35,699 nt of DNA from ZAX-1 sp046533095. GTDB taxonomy: Bacteria; Bacillota; Clostridia; Lachnospirales; Lachnospiraceae. The notes beneath the pieces were generated by a model that saw only the letters and a program-made list of their open reading frames with translations, searched no databases and had not been told where the DNA came from. Position 1 is the first letter of the stretch. The number at the start of each line of letters is the position of its first letter. Location: assembly GCA_046533095.1 (NCBI GenBank), contig JAJQRA010000022.1, forward strand, positions 1 through 35,699, in the 5' to 3' direction. A program made the translations under genes and the position numbers. Shown one piece after another: positions 8,078-15,700 of this stretch.

Positions 8078-8413
8078 TTATTTGATTTTGTATTTTTCAA
8101 AGGCTTTCTCGACAGTAAGATGAACTTCTTTGAAAAATAGAACGAGCCATACCACAAATGCGAGGATTGCCATATAAGTGCCTGCTAAAAACGAGAAGAC
8201 GGCTCCGGCCACAAATATAATTCCCCATATGGAACACATATTTCGAAAATCCACACTTATTTTGCCCTTATCATATTGAGCTTGCTTTTCTTTTGGGAGC
8301 ATGTTAAAGCCAGCGATTAATATCACTGCTTTTTCTTTTAATAATGCAAAGATAAGTGCTATAAGGGCAAAAATAGAAGCCATCAAGATACATGAAATAG
8401 TACCAATATTCAT
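8078..8413 (-). CDS. DUF3784 membrane protein
   Basis: This 111-residue protein has three hydrophobic segments and the phrase LIAGFNMLPKEKQAQYDK followed by a charged turn, the hallmark of DUF3784, a family of small Firmicute membrane proteins of unknown function. Its start codon overlaps the larB stop by 4 bp (ATGA), so it is translated with larB. It ends 101 bp before larC. The operon position suggests, but does not show, a link with nickel or lactate metabolism. Confidence 0.8.
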   Translation of the reverse strand: MNIGTISCILMASIFALIALIFALLKEKAVILIAGFNMLPKEKQAQYDKGKISVDFRNMCSIWGIIFVAGAVFSFLAGTYMAILAFVVWLVLFFKEVHLTVEKAFEKYKIK

Positions 8414-9171
8414 AGCGGTATCCTCCTAATATGGTTGATCATGCTTGCAAGGTAGCCGGCGCCAAAGCCGTTATCAATGTTTACGGTGCAGACTCCGCTT
8501 GCACAGGAATTTAACATAGACAGTAGTGCGGACAGACCGGAAAAGCTAGCACCGTATCCTACACTGGTTGGTACACCGATAACTGGGCAGTCCACCAGTC
8601 CCCCAATCACACTGGCAAGTGCGCCCTCCATACCGGCGACAGCGATGATAACAGTGGCAGTGGAAATGGTATCTATATGGGAGAGCAGACGATGCAGGCC
8701 GGCAACCCCTACATCATACAGGCGGTCTACCGTATTTCCAAGTACTTCTGCTGTCAAGGCGGCCTCTTCTGCAACAGGGATGTCACTCGTACCTCCGGTT
8801 GCAACTACAATTGTACCAATGGCAGTAAGTTCTTCTACTCTATTTACAATGGCAAGCTTTGCCTGTTCATGGTAAACCATAGAAAATTTTCCATTCAGAT
8901 AGTTGGCGGAATCAAGGGCGAGGCGGGTAATTAATATATTTTCGCTGTGATTGGCAAGCATAGATGCTACAATTCCTTCTATCTGTTCCTTCGTTTTGCC
9001 TGCGCCATAGATGACTTCTTGTACACCTTGACGGATAGTTCTGTGATGGTCTACTTTTGCGTATCCTAAATCTTCAAAAGAATTGACCTTTAATTTTTCA
9101 TAGGCGCTGTGTATATCTAAAGAGCCATCTTTTACATTTTTTAATATATCTAATATGTGATTGGATTCCAT
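8410..9171 (-). CDS. larB: Nickel-pincer cofactor biosynthesis protein LarB
   Basis: LarB carboxylates and hydrolyses nicotinic acid adenine dinucleotide as the first step of nickel-pincer cofactor synthesis. The 253-residue protein has the PurE-like C-terminal domain of the family: TIVVATGGTSDIPVAEEA, VYDVGVAG-type turn (LYDVGVAGLHRLL), VIIAVAGMEGALASVIGGL, and CPVIGVPTSVGYG. The N-terminal part includes LGYAKVDHHRTIRQGVQEVI. GGAAGG precedes the ATG. larE, the sulfur donor, and larA are not in the window. A 15-bp tandem repeat lies directly upstream. Confidence 0.93.
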   Translation of the reverse strand: MESNHILDILKNVKDGSLDIHSAYEKLKVNSFEDLGYAKVDHHRTIRQGVQEVIYGAGKTKEQIEGIVASMLANHSENILITRLALDSANYLNGKFSMVYHEQAKLAIVNRVEELTAIGTIVVATGGTSDIPVAEEAALTAEVLGNTVDRLYDVGVAGLHRLLSHIDTISTATVIIAVAGMEGALASVIGGLVDCPVIGVPTSVGYGASFSGLSALLSMLNSCASGVCTVNIDNGFGAGYLASMINHIRRIPL

Positions 9172-9215
9172 AGCAATTATTTTTGTTCCTTCCGTTTCTT
9201 AATTGAACGAATAAT

Positions 9216-9335
9216 GTTCGATAGTAAATAGTATAATGTTTGATAGTAGTATGTTCGATAGTAGGGTGCTCAACAGTAGGGTGCTCAACAGTAGGGTGCT
9301 CAACAGTAGGGTGCTCAACAGTAGGGTGCTCAATA
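9216..9335. repeat. 15-bp tandem repeats upstream of larB
   Basis: Five near-identical units of GTAGGGTGCTCAACA (9261-9335) are preceded by about three degenerate units (GTAGTATGTTCGATA and similar, 9216-9260). They occupy the likely larB promoter region. The leucine-rich reading frame across them on the minus strand is only a by-product of the 15-bp period. Confidence 0.92.
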
Positions 9336-9403
9336 ATATTATAGGATTTTCTGCTATAATAGTCAAGGAACGAAAGCTTTTTTTATATGCTTCTATATAG
9401 TTT

Positions 9404-9472
9404 TGCAAGGCAGTCAAGAAAGTCGATATACGTACCGTTGGCTCGGGACGTGTTGCTATGATTATTGAGTAA
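9404..9472 (+). pseudogene. Unassigned C-terminal gene fragment
   Basis: About 20 codons ending in TAA at 9470 encode a protein-like tail, VDIRTVGSGRVAMIIE. No start or upstream part is present because the 15-bp repeats intervene, and a strong terminator follows 25 bp later, as expected behind a real gene end. I do not recognise the family. Confidence 0.3.
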
Positions 9473-9496
9473 TTGATGAGATAGAATCAAATAGAT

Positions 9497-9535
9497 ACCG
9501 CAATCTTTTGAAAAATGAAGAGTTGCGGTTTTTTT
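9497..9535 (+). terminator. Intrinsic terminator
   Basis: ACCGCAA and TTGCGGT pair around a loop that can itself pair partly (TCTT with AAGA), followed by seven T residues. It points rightward and has no intact gene in front of it, supporting the idea that an upstream gene was lost. Confidence 0.8.
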
Positions 9536-9597
9536 GTCTAAAAAAGGATAGCAAACAGAATTACAAGCATCTGGTTGCCAATGAGCCTTTAGACTCG

Positions 9598-9696
9598 CGC
9601 AGGTAACAGTCCCTTATAGGGTCACACATCAAGTCACCGGCTAAGTCGGTGGCCATGACTTAAAATAATAAATTCTACCTACTATTTTTATCTACA
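9598..9696 (+). mobile_element. IS right-end remnant, copy 1
   Basis: Bases 9655-9696 align with 10560-10601 at about 36 of 42 positions and share the terminal block TACTATTTTTATCTACA. A hairpin (CACCG/CGGTG, about 9636-9652) precedes it, as a hairpin also precedes the second copy. The second copy follows a transposase fragment, so this one is probably the end of a mostly deleted sister element. Confidence 0.55.
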
Positions 9697-9744
9697 TCCC
9701 CCGCAATTCCTTGCAAATCTGAAAGCATATTTACGCAATCGCAT

Positions 9745-9906
9745 ATGTTATTTGTCAACATACTATTTCTACAGGCTCATGATGTTTTAAAAGATGCAGG
9801 ACGGTTTATCGGGAAAAAGGTCGTTCTTGTAGGGTCGGGCATGACGGGGCTAGAAACTGCTGAAGTGTTGGTCGAGAACGGAAATACGGTTGTGATGATT
9901 GAAATG
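9745..9906 (+). pseudogene. Fragment of NADH:flavin oxidoreductase (2-enoate reductase type)
   Basis: From about 9772 the frame reads AHDVLKDAGRFIGKKVVLVG then SGMTGLETAEVLVENGN and VVMIEM. This is the dinucleotide-binding (GxGxxG-like GSGMTG) segment of the second Rossmann domain in old-yellow-enzyme-type 2-enoate/2,4-dienoyl-CoA reductases. About 45 residues remain of some 650. It is cut on the left by IS-end sequence (to 9696) and on the right by a transposase-like frame beginning near 9907, so it is a scar between two mobile elements. Confidence 0.7.
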
Positions 9907-10547
9907 TTGATAGTATATACAAAAATCCCTTCATATAATAGGATAAACCATGAAAATGAAGTGATAAATCATATGAAATTGACAAATGTGAATGATACAG
10001 AAATTCAAATATGTGAAATCGAACGCCTTATAAAGGAATTCAAAGAAAAATTTAATGCAGGGACATCAGATCCAGAAAATTTCATCTCAATGAATGAACT
10101 TGAACAAATGTGGGGGAACTACGGATTAGCACCGATAATATATATTCAGACATGATGCAGGAACTCCTAAGTTCTGTTGACGAGAGCGATCTGATACGTA
10201 AAAAAAGAGAGTATAGAGAAAAAGGAATCAAGCTGAAAACGGACAAGCGATATACAAAATCAGTTGTTTCATTAAATGGGAAGCTACGATTTTCAAGGTA
10301 TCTGCTACGTCCTGTAGGAAAAGAGGCTGTAGAAAAGCTGTATTCTACAGAAAAGATAAAGGCAGTAGCCCCATTGGACTGCTATCTTGGAATTACCGGT
10401 TTGCCGTTTAAAATGACGGTTGGGGAAATGCTGCGAATCGCATATTGGGCGCAGAATCTCCTTACCTTAAAATCGAAAGCAGAGAGTGGCATTTGGCATC
10501 AGGATGTTGAAAAATTTGTAATTGGATCTATAGGACATAAGTCTTAG
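9907..10547 (+). pseudogene. Frameshifted UPF0236/ISLre2-like transposase fragment
   Basis: The N-terminal part (to about 10115) lies in one frame (FKEKFNAGTSDPENFISMNE) and continues in another from about 10110 after a GGGGG run. The second frame reads KKREYREKGIKLKTDKRYTK, SVVSLNGKLRFSRYLLRP, VAPLDCYLGITGLPFKMT and MLRIAYWAQN, which resembles the N-terminal domain of UPF0236-type DDE transposases. The catalytic part is missing and the frame stops at 10547, so the element cannot move by itself. Confidence 0.6.
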
Positions 10548-10601
10548 AATTTATGCCCTATGATTTAAATTGATAATTTTTACTTACTATTTTTATCTAC
10601 A
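9907..10601 (+). mobile_element. Decayed UPF0236/ISLre2-type insertion sequence
   Basis: It spans the transposase relic and its right end (10560-10601), which matches the orphan end at 9655-9696. A hairpin GGACATAA/TTTATGCCC (10532-10557) precedes the terminal block. No clear left inverted repeat or target duplication could be paired by eye. Confidence 0.5.
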
Positions 10602-10675
10602 CCCATATAAATTTATTAGATTGATTTCAGTGTTTTAATATGCTAAAATAAACACATATATATATTTATTAGAGG

Positions 10676-11025
10676 GTGTTTGATTATGAGAAGTTATGGA
10701 ATGTATTAAAGAATAAGGATTAAAAAAAATAGACTTGAAGAAACACATGGGAATTACTCTGGCAACATTGGCAAAATTAGGAAAGAACGAGTATTCAACC
10801 AGAAATTTTTTTCATCTTCGAGGCGGGCTTGATTATGAAAAACTAGGCTTTATTCATCGTAATTTGATGAAGATGCTTAACAAAGCTGTGGCAAAGAAAA
10901 CAGACTCAGAAATGAATGAAGTTGAAAAAGTAATCAAAGAAATTTATGGGAAACAGGTGGATTTTACAAATAAAGCGACTATAAAACCAATTGTTGCCTA
11001 TATCAATAATTCCAAGAAATTGTAA
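10676..11025 (+). pseudogene. Chimeric remnant: XRE HTH N-terminus joined to flavodoxin C-terminus
   Basis: The frame from 10676 (FDYEKLWNVLKNKD) stops at about 10721 and continues shifted as KKIDLKKHMGITLATLAKLG, the N-terminal helix-turn-helix of a small XRE regulator. At about 10800 it jumps into FFHLRGGLDYEKLGFIHR and QVDFTNKATIKPIVAYI, the C-terminal part of a flavodoxin-domain protein of the protoporphyrinogen-oxidase (HemG-like) kind. The open stretch 10735-11025 therefore looks like a gene but is two gene ends fused by deletion. An 18-codon frame with a good ribosome site follows at 11039. Confidence 0.7.
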
Positions 11026-11157
11026 AGGAGAAAATTTTATGACTGACAAATTATTTGTGGCTATTGCATCATGCTTAGAGGGAGCTTCGATGTAATAACA
11101 AGACTTCCTCTGAGCTATAGGATGTGAAACTATACTAAAATATCGGAGGATAAAGAA

Positions 11158-11760
11158 ATGAACAAAAATATTGAAATACGATTAGAAACAGAAAAAGACT
11201 ACGATGTAGTAGAAAAGCTGACATTTGTAGCATTTGAAACGATGGAACTTCCTGGTCGTGAGTTTACCAATGAGCACTTTTACGCCCATTTACTTAGAGG
11301 AGACGAGAGTTTTGTTCCAAAACTTGACTTTGTAGCTGAGGTAAACGGTGAAATCATGGGGAATATTATGTATCATCTTTTGCCGATAGCAACTGATGAT
11401 CTCGTAAAAGATAAGGTCTTAGCCCTTGCCATACTAAGCGTGAAACCAGAATTACACGGTAAAGGAGTGGGCTCTTGCTTAATCAAGCATAGCCTAAAAA
11501 GAGCGAAAGAGTTGGGATATAAGGCAGTTTTAATTTTAGGTGGGCATAAAAATTATTATAGCCGATTTGATTTTGTACCTGCAAATAAATATGGTCTTAA
11601 ATGGCTTGATGGCAGCGAACTGGATGCTTTTTTGGCTTTGGAGTTAGAAACGGATTATTTGGGAAATGGTGGCGGTTCGTGGAAGTTGCCAGATATCTTT
11701 CGTACGCTAGTTAACGAAGAATATTTCAAAGTGTTTCACGAGGAGTTTTTAAAGCAATAA
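11158..11760 (+). CDS. GNAT family N-acetyltransferase
   Basis: This 200-residue protein has the GNAT fold: an N-terminal EIRLETEKDYDVVEKLT, central strand DFVAEVNGEIMGNIMY, and the acetyl-CoA loop LSVKPELHGKGVGSCLI (Q/RxxGxG/A motif read as HGKGVG), then AKELGYKAVLILGGHKNYY and RFDFVPA. This arrangement is that of the YhbS-like group, whose substrates are mostly unknown. ATCGGAGGA precedes the ATG, and a terminator closes the gene at 11785. It stands intact among fragments, and an imperfect 12-bp hairpin at 11071-11112 lies upstream. Confidence 0.88.
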   Translation: MNKNIEIRLETEKDYDVVEKLTFVAFETMELPGREFTNEHFYAHLLRGDESFVPKLDFVAEVNGEIMGNIMYHLLPIATDDLVKDKVLALAILSVKPELHGKGVGSCLIKHSLKRAKELGYKAVLILGGHKNYYSRFDFVPANKYGLKWLDGSELDAFLALELETDYLGNGGGSWKLPDIFRTLVNEEYFKVFHEEFLKQ

Positions 11761-11784
11761 AACATCATTTGTTTTTCAAGAAGG

Positions 11785-11818
11785 CACTCTACCAATCACG
11801 GTAGGGTGTTTTTCTTTT
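11785..11818 (+). terminator. Intrinsic terminator after GNAT gene
   Basis: CACTCTACC/GGTAGGGTG with loop AATCAC is followed by TTTTTCTTTT. It lies 24 bp after the GNAT stop codon. Confidence 0.9.
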
Positions 11819-11881
11819 ACCTAAAAATCAACATTTCTAGCGTCTCTCTACCAACCAAATTTCTCAAAATACCCAAAATGT

Positions 11882-12023
11882 CAGAGTTCAAAGGCAGCTT
11901 TCCATTGTATCAAAGACAGTGTCTTAACAGCAGGGAAAATAGATTATGTGTCATCCTGGTATTTTAAAGTGGCACAGATGATGACTGGCATAAATATTAG
12001 AGTAGCTTTCGTGTCAACTAACA
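11882..12023 (+). pseudogene. Fragment of MmeI-like DNA methyltransferase
   Basis: One plus-strand frame reads DSVLTAGKIDYVSSWYFKVA then MMTGINIRVAFVSTN. This matches the pattern around motif IV-adjacent sequence of type IIG/MmeI-like adenine methylases (DYVxxWYxKAA ... AAFVSTNSI). Only about 45 residues survive, without a start, catalytic NPPF or target-recognition domain. It is a relic of a restriction-modification or related defence gene, and it runs into the 3' end of the opposite-strand gene at 12014. Confidence 0.55.
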
Positions 12024-12520
12024 AGTTTCTCCTTTCCGCATTTATATGTTCTCCAAAGTGTCACACCAATCTCCAAAATCAAGGCAAATAGAATGATTCC
12101 CACAATAAACAGATTAAGGTGTCCGAATAAAAAGGATACAAATTTGGCACTTTCCTCGTCCAATGATGAGATGAACGCGATTCCAAAGAGTGGGTTCATA
12201 AGTTGCTTGTCGGCGAAAACAATGAACGTAGTAACTGCTGTGGCGAGGTTCGTGGCAACCGTAATGATTGCAAGCCGTATCGTATAACGTTGGTCTATCA
12301 GCTTAATCAATTGCTTTGCAGTGCCAATTACTGCCCACAAAACAATGATAGCCCAAAAGCTACGCAGTATGACGGCATCAAATGCCGGCGACCATCCTGT
12401 TTTGGGTGACCAACCGCCGATTATCTGCGGAAAACCCAAAAACAGCGCAGAGGCTAAGATATTCCAACAAATACTGCCAATCGGTTCAGGTCGCGCGATA
12501 TTCGTTTTTGTTTTAGTCAC
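12014..12520 (-). CDS. Four-segment membrane protein, probably a truncated gene end
   Basis: This 168-residue protein has four hydrophobic segments (around residues 18-38, 45-66, 80-105 and 130-155) and ends in a basic tail. I do not recognise a named family; the EPIGSICWNILASALFLGFP block resembles membrane parts of HAAS/permease-prefix-type proteins, which is a weak call. The start ATG at 12520 overlaps the stop of the upstream broken frame (12517) and has no clear ribosome site, so it is probably the continuation of a longer gene after a frameshift, not a free-standing gene. Confidence 0.45.
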   Translation of the reverse strand: MTKTKTNIARPEPIGSICWNILASALFLGFPQIIGGWSPKTGWSPAFDAVILRSFWAIIVLWAVIGTAKQLIKLIDQRYTIRLAIITVATNLATAVTTFIVFADKQLMNPLFGIAFISSLDEESAKFVSFLFGHLNLFIVGIILFALILEIGVTLWRTYKCGKEKLVS

Positions 12521-12747
12521 AGGCGCAGAGATGAGAGTATATAACGGTTATTGAAAACAACCTTTTTGCGTTCCAACATTGCAAAAAGTAAGATAGTAGC
12601 CGTAAAAGCTGCAACTGCGCCGCCCTCTAGCGAATATGCCTTGCCCATCGGGATAACTTTGGTATTTTGGGTTTCCGCTGCGATGTCTTGTGCGACTTTC
12701 AGGCTGTTTCCCGTGCCTGAGAAGTAGAAGGTGATATTTCGTTCCAT
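12517..12747 (-). pseudogene. EFR1-type flavodoxin/ferredoxin N-terminus fused to a membrane segment
   Basis: The first 40 residues (ITFYFSGTGNSLKVAQDIAA) are the flavodoxin-like FMN phosphate loop of EFR1-family ferrodoxins. The frame then passes without a stop into AVAAFTATILLFAMLERKKV, a hydrophobic segment that belongs with the membrane protein downstream. The rest of EFR1, including its 4Fe-4S cysteines, is missing. This is a deletion junction between two genes. Confidence 0.65.
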
Positions 12748-12762
12748 GTGATTTTTCTTCCG

Positions 12763-13173
12763 TTACAAATTTACAATTTCACGCGCAAACGCTCCAGCAC
12801 GTTTTAAGTCGTCCTCGTTTGGCCGCCCCCGGTGCATGACCGTGAACGCGCCCTTGCAGTGAAAATCTTTATCAAGCACCGCGATACCCTTTTCATCCAA
12901 CAGCTTCTTGATGTGATCAAACGCCGATTTCACAACCGCCGTGGTGCTAAACACAGCCACCTTTTTCACGCCGTCGGGAAGATGTCTGATAAACGCTTTT
13001 AGTTCCTCGTCTATACCAAAAGCATAAACTGCCCCGCCCAAAAACAGGATGTCGGTATCTGGACCGACTGGCTCGGTAATTGGTTTTGCAGTGACATTTA
13101 CCGCTTTGGCAATCGCCTCCGCCACCTTTTGTGTGTTGCCTGATTTTGATAAATAGCGCACTTCGATCTTCAT
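12763..13173 (-). CDS. Flavodoxin
   Basis: This 136-residue protein binds FMN and carries electrons at low potential. It has the N-terminal phosphate loop YLSKSGNTQKVAEAI, the second FMN-contact region LFLGGAVYAFGID, and the third VAVFSTTAVVKSAF. Length fits a short-chain flavodoxin. GGAG lies upstream within the end of the MarR relic, whose stop overlaps this start (ATGA). In intact relatives such a pair would be a redox-sensing regulator and its target; here the regulator is broken. Confidence 0.85.
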   Translation of the reverse strand: MKIEVRYLSKSGNTQKVAEAIAKAVNVTAKPITEPVGPDTDILFLGGAVYAFGIDEELKAFIRHLPDGVKKVAVFSTTAVVKSAFDHIKKLLDEKGIAVLDKDFHCKGAFTVMHRGRPNEDDLKRAGAFAREIVNL

Positions 13174-13411
13174 TTTTTCTCCTCCAAATCTAAAAACAAG
13201 TCAAACAGTTTATTCAGCTTCATAAGCCCAGTGTGAATATCCTTCAAATCTTCCTCTGAAACGCACTCCCGCATTTTGTGGTGAAAGTCGCTGACACTGG
13301 CTTTAATACTGTCCATTTTTCCCTCCGCTTCAGCGGTTAATTCAACCTTGACTACTCGTTAATTGAGATACAATATTCTTGAATGTAGCAGATTTCTTCT
13401 TGATGTTCCAT
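13170..13411 (-). pseudogene. MarR-family regulator relic
   Basis: A GGAGG site and ATG (13411) begin a frame EHQEEICYIQEYCISINE that stops at 13359. Downstream, KVELTAEAEGKMDSIKASVS, then EEDLKDIHTGLMKLNKLFD, resembles the C-terminal dimerisation helices of MarR regulators and ends at 13170, overlapping the flavodoxin start by 3 bp. The winged-helix DNA-binding core is absent, so an internal deletion has destroyed the gene. Confidence 0.55.
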
Positions 13412-13436
13412 TACGTGCCTGCCTCCCATGAAATTT

Positions 13437-14555
13437 TTACTTTACCAGTGTCATAAACTCGCTATACCCTTCGCTTTTCATATCGTCATAGCGAATGAAA
13501 CGTATGGAGACGCTGTTTATGCAATATCGCAGCCCGCCCTTATCTTTTGGCCCATCCGAAAAGACGTGTCCCAAATGGGAATTGCCCGCTCTACTTCTCA
13601 CTTCTGTTCTCACCATACCGAAGCTACTGTCAGCCTTCTGGACGATTATGTTCGGGTCTATCGGCTTTGTAAAACTCGGCCAGCCACATCCGGAATCATA
13701 TTTATCCGCCGAGGAAAACAAGGGTTCGCCGGTAACGACATCAACATAAAGCCCCGGCTCGTGGCTATCCCAATACATTCCCGAAAAGGAGGGCTCCGTG
13801 CCCGCGTTTTGCGTGACATTATACTGCGCGGGCGTTAATGTTTCGCGCAATTCCGCATCGGACGGCTTCACGTAATTCGCAGGATTTACCAGCGAAACCT
13901 CAAGTGGCGGGATATTTTTTAGGCTGTCAAAGTTAATGTGGCAATATCCGTTCGGATTTTTCTTCAGATAGTTTTGATGATACTCCTCTGCGGGATAATA
14001 CCGCGTAAGCGGCAAAAGTTCCGTCATTATGGGTGCGGTATATTTCCCCTGTTCCCTTGCCACAACCTCGGCAATGATTTCCTCATCAGTCTGATCCACA
14101 AAATAGATGCCGGTACGATACTGAGAGCCGGTATCGTTGCCTTGCCGGTTAAGGCTCGTTGGATTGATAATCTTGAAAAACTGCTCTGCCAAAGTTAGCA
14201 GCGAGATTTTATCCGGCGCGTATCGCACACACACCGTTTCCACGTGGCCTGTATTTCCGTGGCAAACGTCCTCGTAGCTGGGATTATCTGTAGTTCCGTT
14301 TGCATATCCGACCGTTGTGTCATAAATGCCGGGTACACGTGAAAAATATTCTTCTACACCCCAAAAACAACCTCCCGCGAAATATATTTCCTTTAGCGCA
14401 TCCACATCATAGCTCTCCTTCCATTTGGTTTCCTCTTGCGTGGCGGTTGTTGACGCAGTGGTCGATGACAACCGCAAAACGATTGCCACCGCAACAACGA
14501 GTACAACTCCGACTAATATAAATATGCTCCGTGCTTTTTTAGTTTCTCTATTCAT
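13437..14555 (-). CDS. msrAB: Membrane-anchored MsrA-MsrB methionine sulfoxide reductase
   Basis: This 372-residue fusion reduces both the S and R forms of methionine sulfoxide in proteins. An N-terminal signal anchor (about residues 10-28) places it outside the membrane. The MsrA domain carries the catalytic GCFWG (Cys63), with GYANG and GNTGHVE; the MsrB domain carries SGCGWPSF, SRAGNSHLGHVFSDGP and catalytic RYCINS near the C-terminus. GGAGG precedes the ATG, which overlaps the stop of the TlpA relic upstream (ATGAATAG). In intact relatives CcdA and a TlpA-like thioredoxin feed electrons to extracellular MsrAB; here both partners are broken, so its electron supply is uncertain. Confidence 0.95.
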   Translation of the reverse strand: MNRETKKARSIFILVGVVLVVAVAIVLRLSSTTASTTATQEETKWKESYDVDALKEIYFAGGCFWGVEEYFSRVPGIYDTTVGYANGTTDNPSYEDVCHGNTGHVETVCVRYAPDKISLLTLAEQFFKIINPTSLNRQGNDTGSQYRTGIYFVDQTDEEIIAEVVAREQGKYTAPIMTELLPLTRYYPAEEYHQNYLKKNPNGYCHINFDSLKNIPPLEVSLVNPANYVKPSDAELRETLTPAQYNVTQNAGTEPSFSGMYWDSHEPGLYVDVVTGEPLFSSADKYDSGCGWPSFTKPIDPNIIVQKADSSFGMVRTEVRSRAGNSHLGHVFSDGPKDKGGLRYCINSVSIRFIRYDDMKSEGYSEFMTLVK

Positions 14556-14960
14556 GGCTACCCTCCGATTTTAGCACTTTCGCAATCGTCTCCGCGTTGG
14601 CATCCCCAACGATTTTTTTCACAATATTTCCGTTCTTATCGAGAAAAACAGACGTCGGATAAGTGCCTACGTCAAATAGCCTGTTTACCGCACCTGTCTC
14701 ATCAAGCAGCACCGTAAACTCTATTTGCTGGCTTTTCGCCCATTCGATAAAAGCCTATTTTTCCATCTCCCCGTTTAGTCCGGGTACGACAATGAAAATG
14801 ATGGAAACGTCAGGCAATAAAAAAGTAGCTGCTTTTAATCAGAGAGCCAACAGCACCGGTGCCAAAACCCAATATGAAAAAAGCCACCGAAAGCCCTGCG
14901 ACAAAAGCCAGCGTTTTGGCCAGCCTTTTTTGAACGGAGTATTGATTCCATAGTACGTCC
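14548..14960 (-). pseudogene. CcdA-TlpA relic fused by deletion
   Basis: The upstream part reads KRLAKTLAFVAGLSVAFFIL then GFGTGAVGSLIKSSYFFIA, the start of a CcdA-type thiol-disulfide membrane transporter. It then meets, in another frame, VSIIFIVVPGLNGEMEK, stop, AFIEWAKSQQIEFTVLLDE and YPTSVFLDKNGNIVKKIVGD, the C-terminal half of a TlpA/redoxin thioredoxin. The redox-active Cys pairs of both are lost and a TAG interrupts the TlpA part (about 14757). It ends within the msrAB start. These are the usual operon partners of extracellular MsrAB. Confidence 0.7.
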
Positions 14961-14988
14961 CCTCACGATAGCTCGGCAACGGTTCGGC

Positions 14989-15522
14989 CTAATTCAGCAA
15001 ACTTTCAATTGCCGACTCTAAATCTTCAGGCTTCCAAGTTGGCGAAAACCACGACACAACTTTCCCGTCACGGTTGATAAGGAATTTTGAAAAATTCCAC
15101 TTGACATCCTTTTCACCAGTGAACGGCGTCAGCCCTTTTAGCCGCTCATTTAGAACCGCCGCTCCTGCATCGTTGATTTCTTCAACTTGATTTTTAAGAT
15201 ATACAAAAAGCGGGTCGGCGTGTTCGCCGTTTACGTCAATTTTCGCAAATCTGGGGAAAGTGGTTTTGTAGGTCAACACGCAAAAACTGTTGATTTCATC
15301 GTCCGTCCCTGGCGCTTGCTCAAGAAATTGATTGCAGGGAAAGTCCAGAATTTCAAAGCCCTTGTTGTGATATTTTTGGTAAAGTGCTTCTAACTGCGCG
15401 TATTGCGGGGTCAGGCCGCATTTCGTGGCCGTGTTGACGACAAGAAGCGTTTTTCCTGCATATTGCGAGAGGGCAACCTCTTCGCCTTGATTGTCTTTTA
15501 CTATAAAGTCATAAATTTTCAT
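14989..15522 (-). CDS. Glutathione peroxidase-family thiol peroxidase
   Basis: This 177-residue protein is of the BsaA/Gpx family, which reduces peroxides, in bacteria usually with thioredoxin. The peroxidatic residue is Cys35 in NTATKCGLTPQ (not selenocysteine). The family blocks LDFPCNQF (with Gln of the catalytic tetrad) and VKWNFSKFLI (Trp and Asn) are present. The length is normal. It lies in the leftward redox operon upstream of the CcdA-TlpA relic and msrAB. Confidence 0.93.
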   Translation of the reverse strand: MKIYDFIVKDNQGEEVALSQYAGKTLLVVNTATKCGLTPQYAQLEALYQKYHNKGFEILDFPCNQFLEQAPGTDDEINSFCVLTYKTTFPRFAKIDVNGEHADPLFVYLKNQVEEINDAGAAVLNERLKGLTPFTGEKDVKWNFSKFLINRDGKVVSWFSPTWKPEDLESAIESLLN

Positions 15523-15560
15523 CTTTTTTCCCTCGTTTCTTAATATTTTGTGGACAACAT

Positions 15561-15690
15561 TTACAGCAGTTTTTTAATGTACGGCACAAGCTGCTCGTAG
15601 GAGTTTCTCTCATTTTTCTTTTTCAACAAGTCTATCTTTAAACGACCGTATGCTTCTGCGCGTAAAAATTTCTCTCAATTTGCTTTCCTC
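15561..15690 (-). pseudogene. Nitroreductase N-terminal relic
   Basis: The minus strand reads REIFTRRSIRSFKDRLVEKE then, after an in-frame TGA, EKLLRAA, the start of a nitroreductase (FMN-binding RRSIR). The FMN and catalytic domains are missing. A different frame carries a short tail, SYEQLVPYIKKLL, with stop at 15561, likely the C-terminus of another lost gene. Confidence 0.55.
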
Positions 15691-15700
15691 ACCCAATAAA

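Noticed and set aside
8477..8934. Plus-strand frames inside larB
   Set aside because: larB on the minus strand explains the sequence with family motifs; no ribosome sites for the plus frames.
9199..9417. Leucine-rich 72-residue minus-strand frame
   Set aside because: It is the translation of the 15-bp DNA repeat; no ribosome site or credible start.
9590..9700. Group II intron end
   Set aside because: No domain V signature is present; homology with the block at 10560 fits an IS end better.
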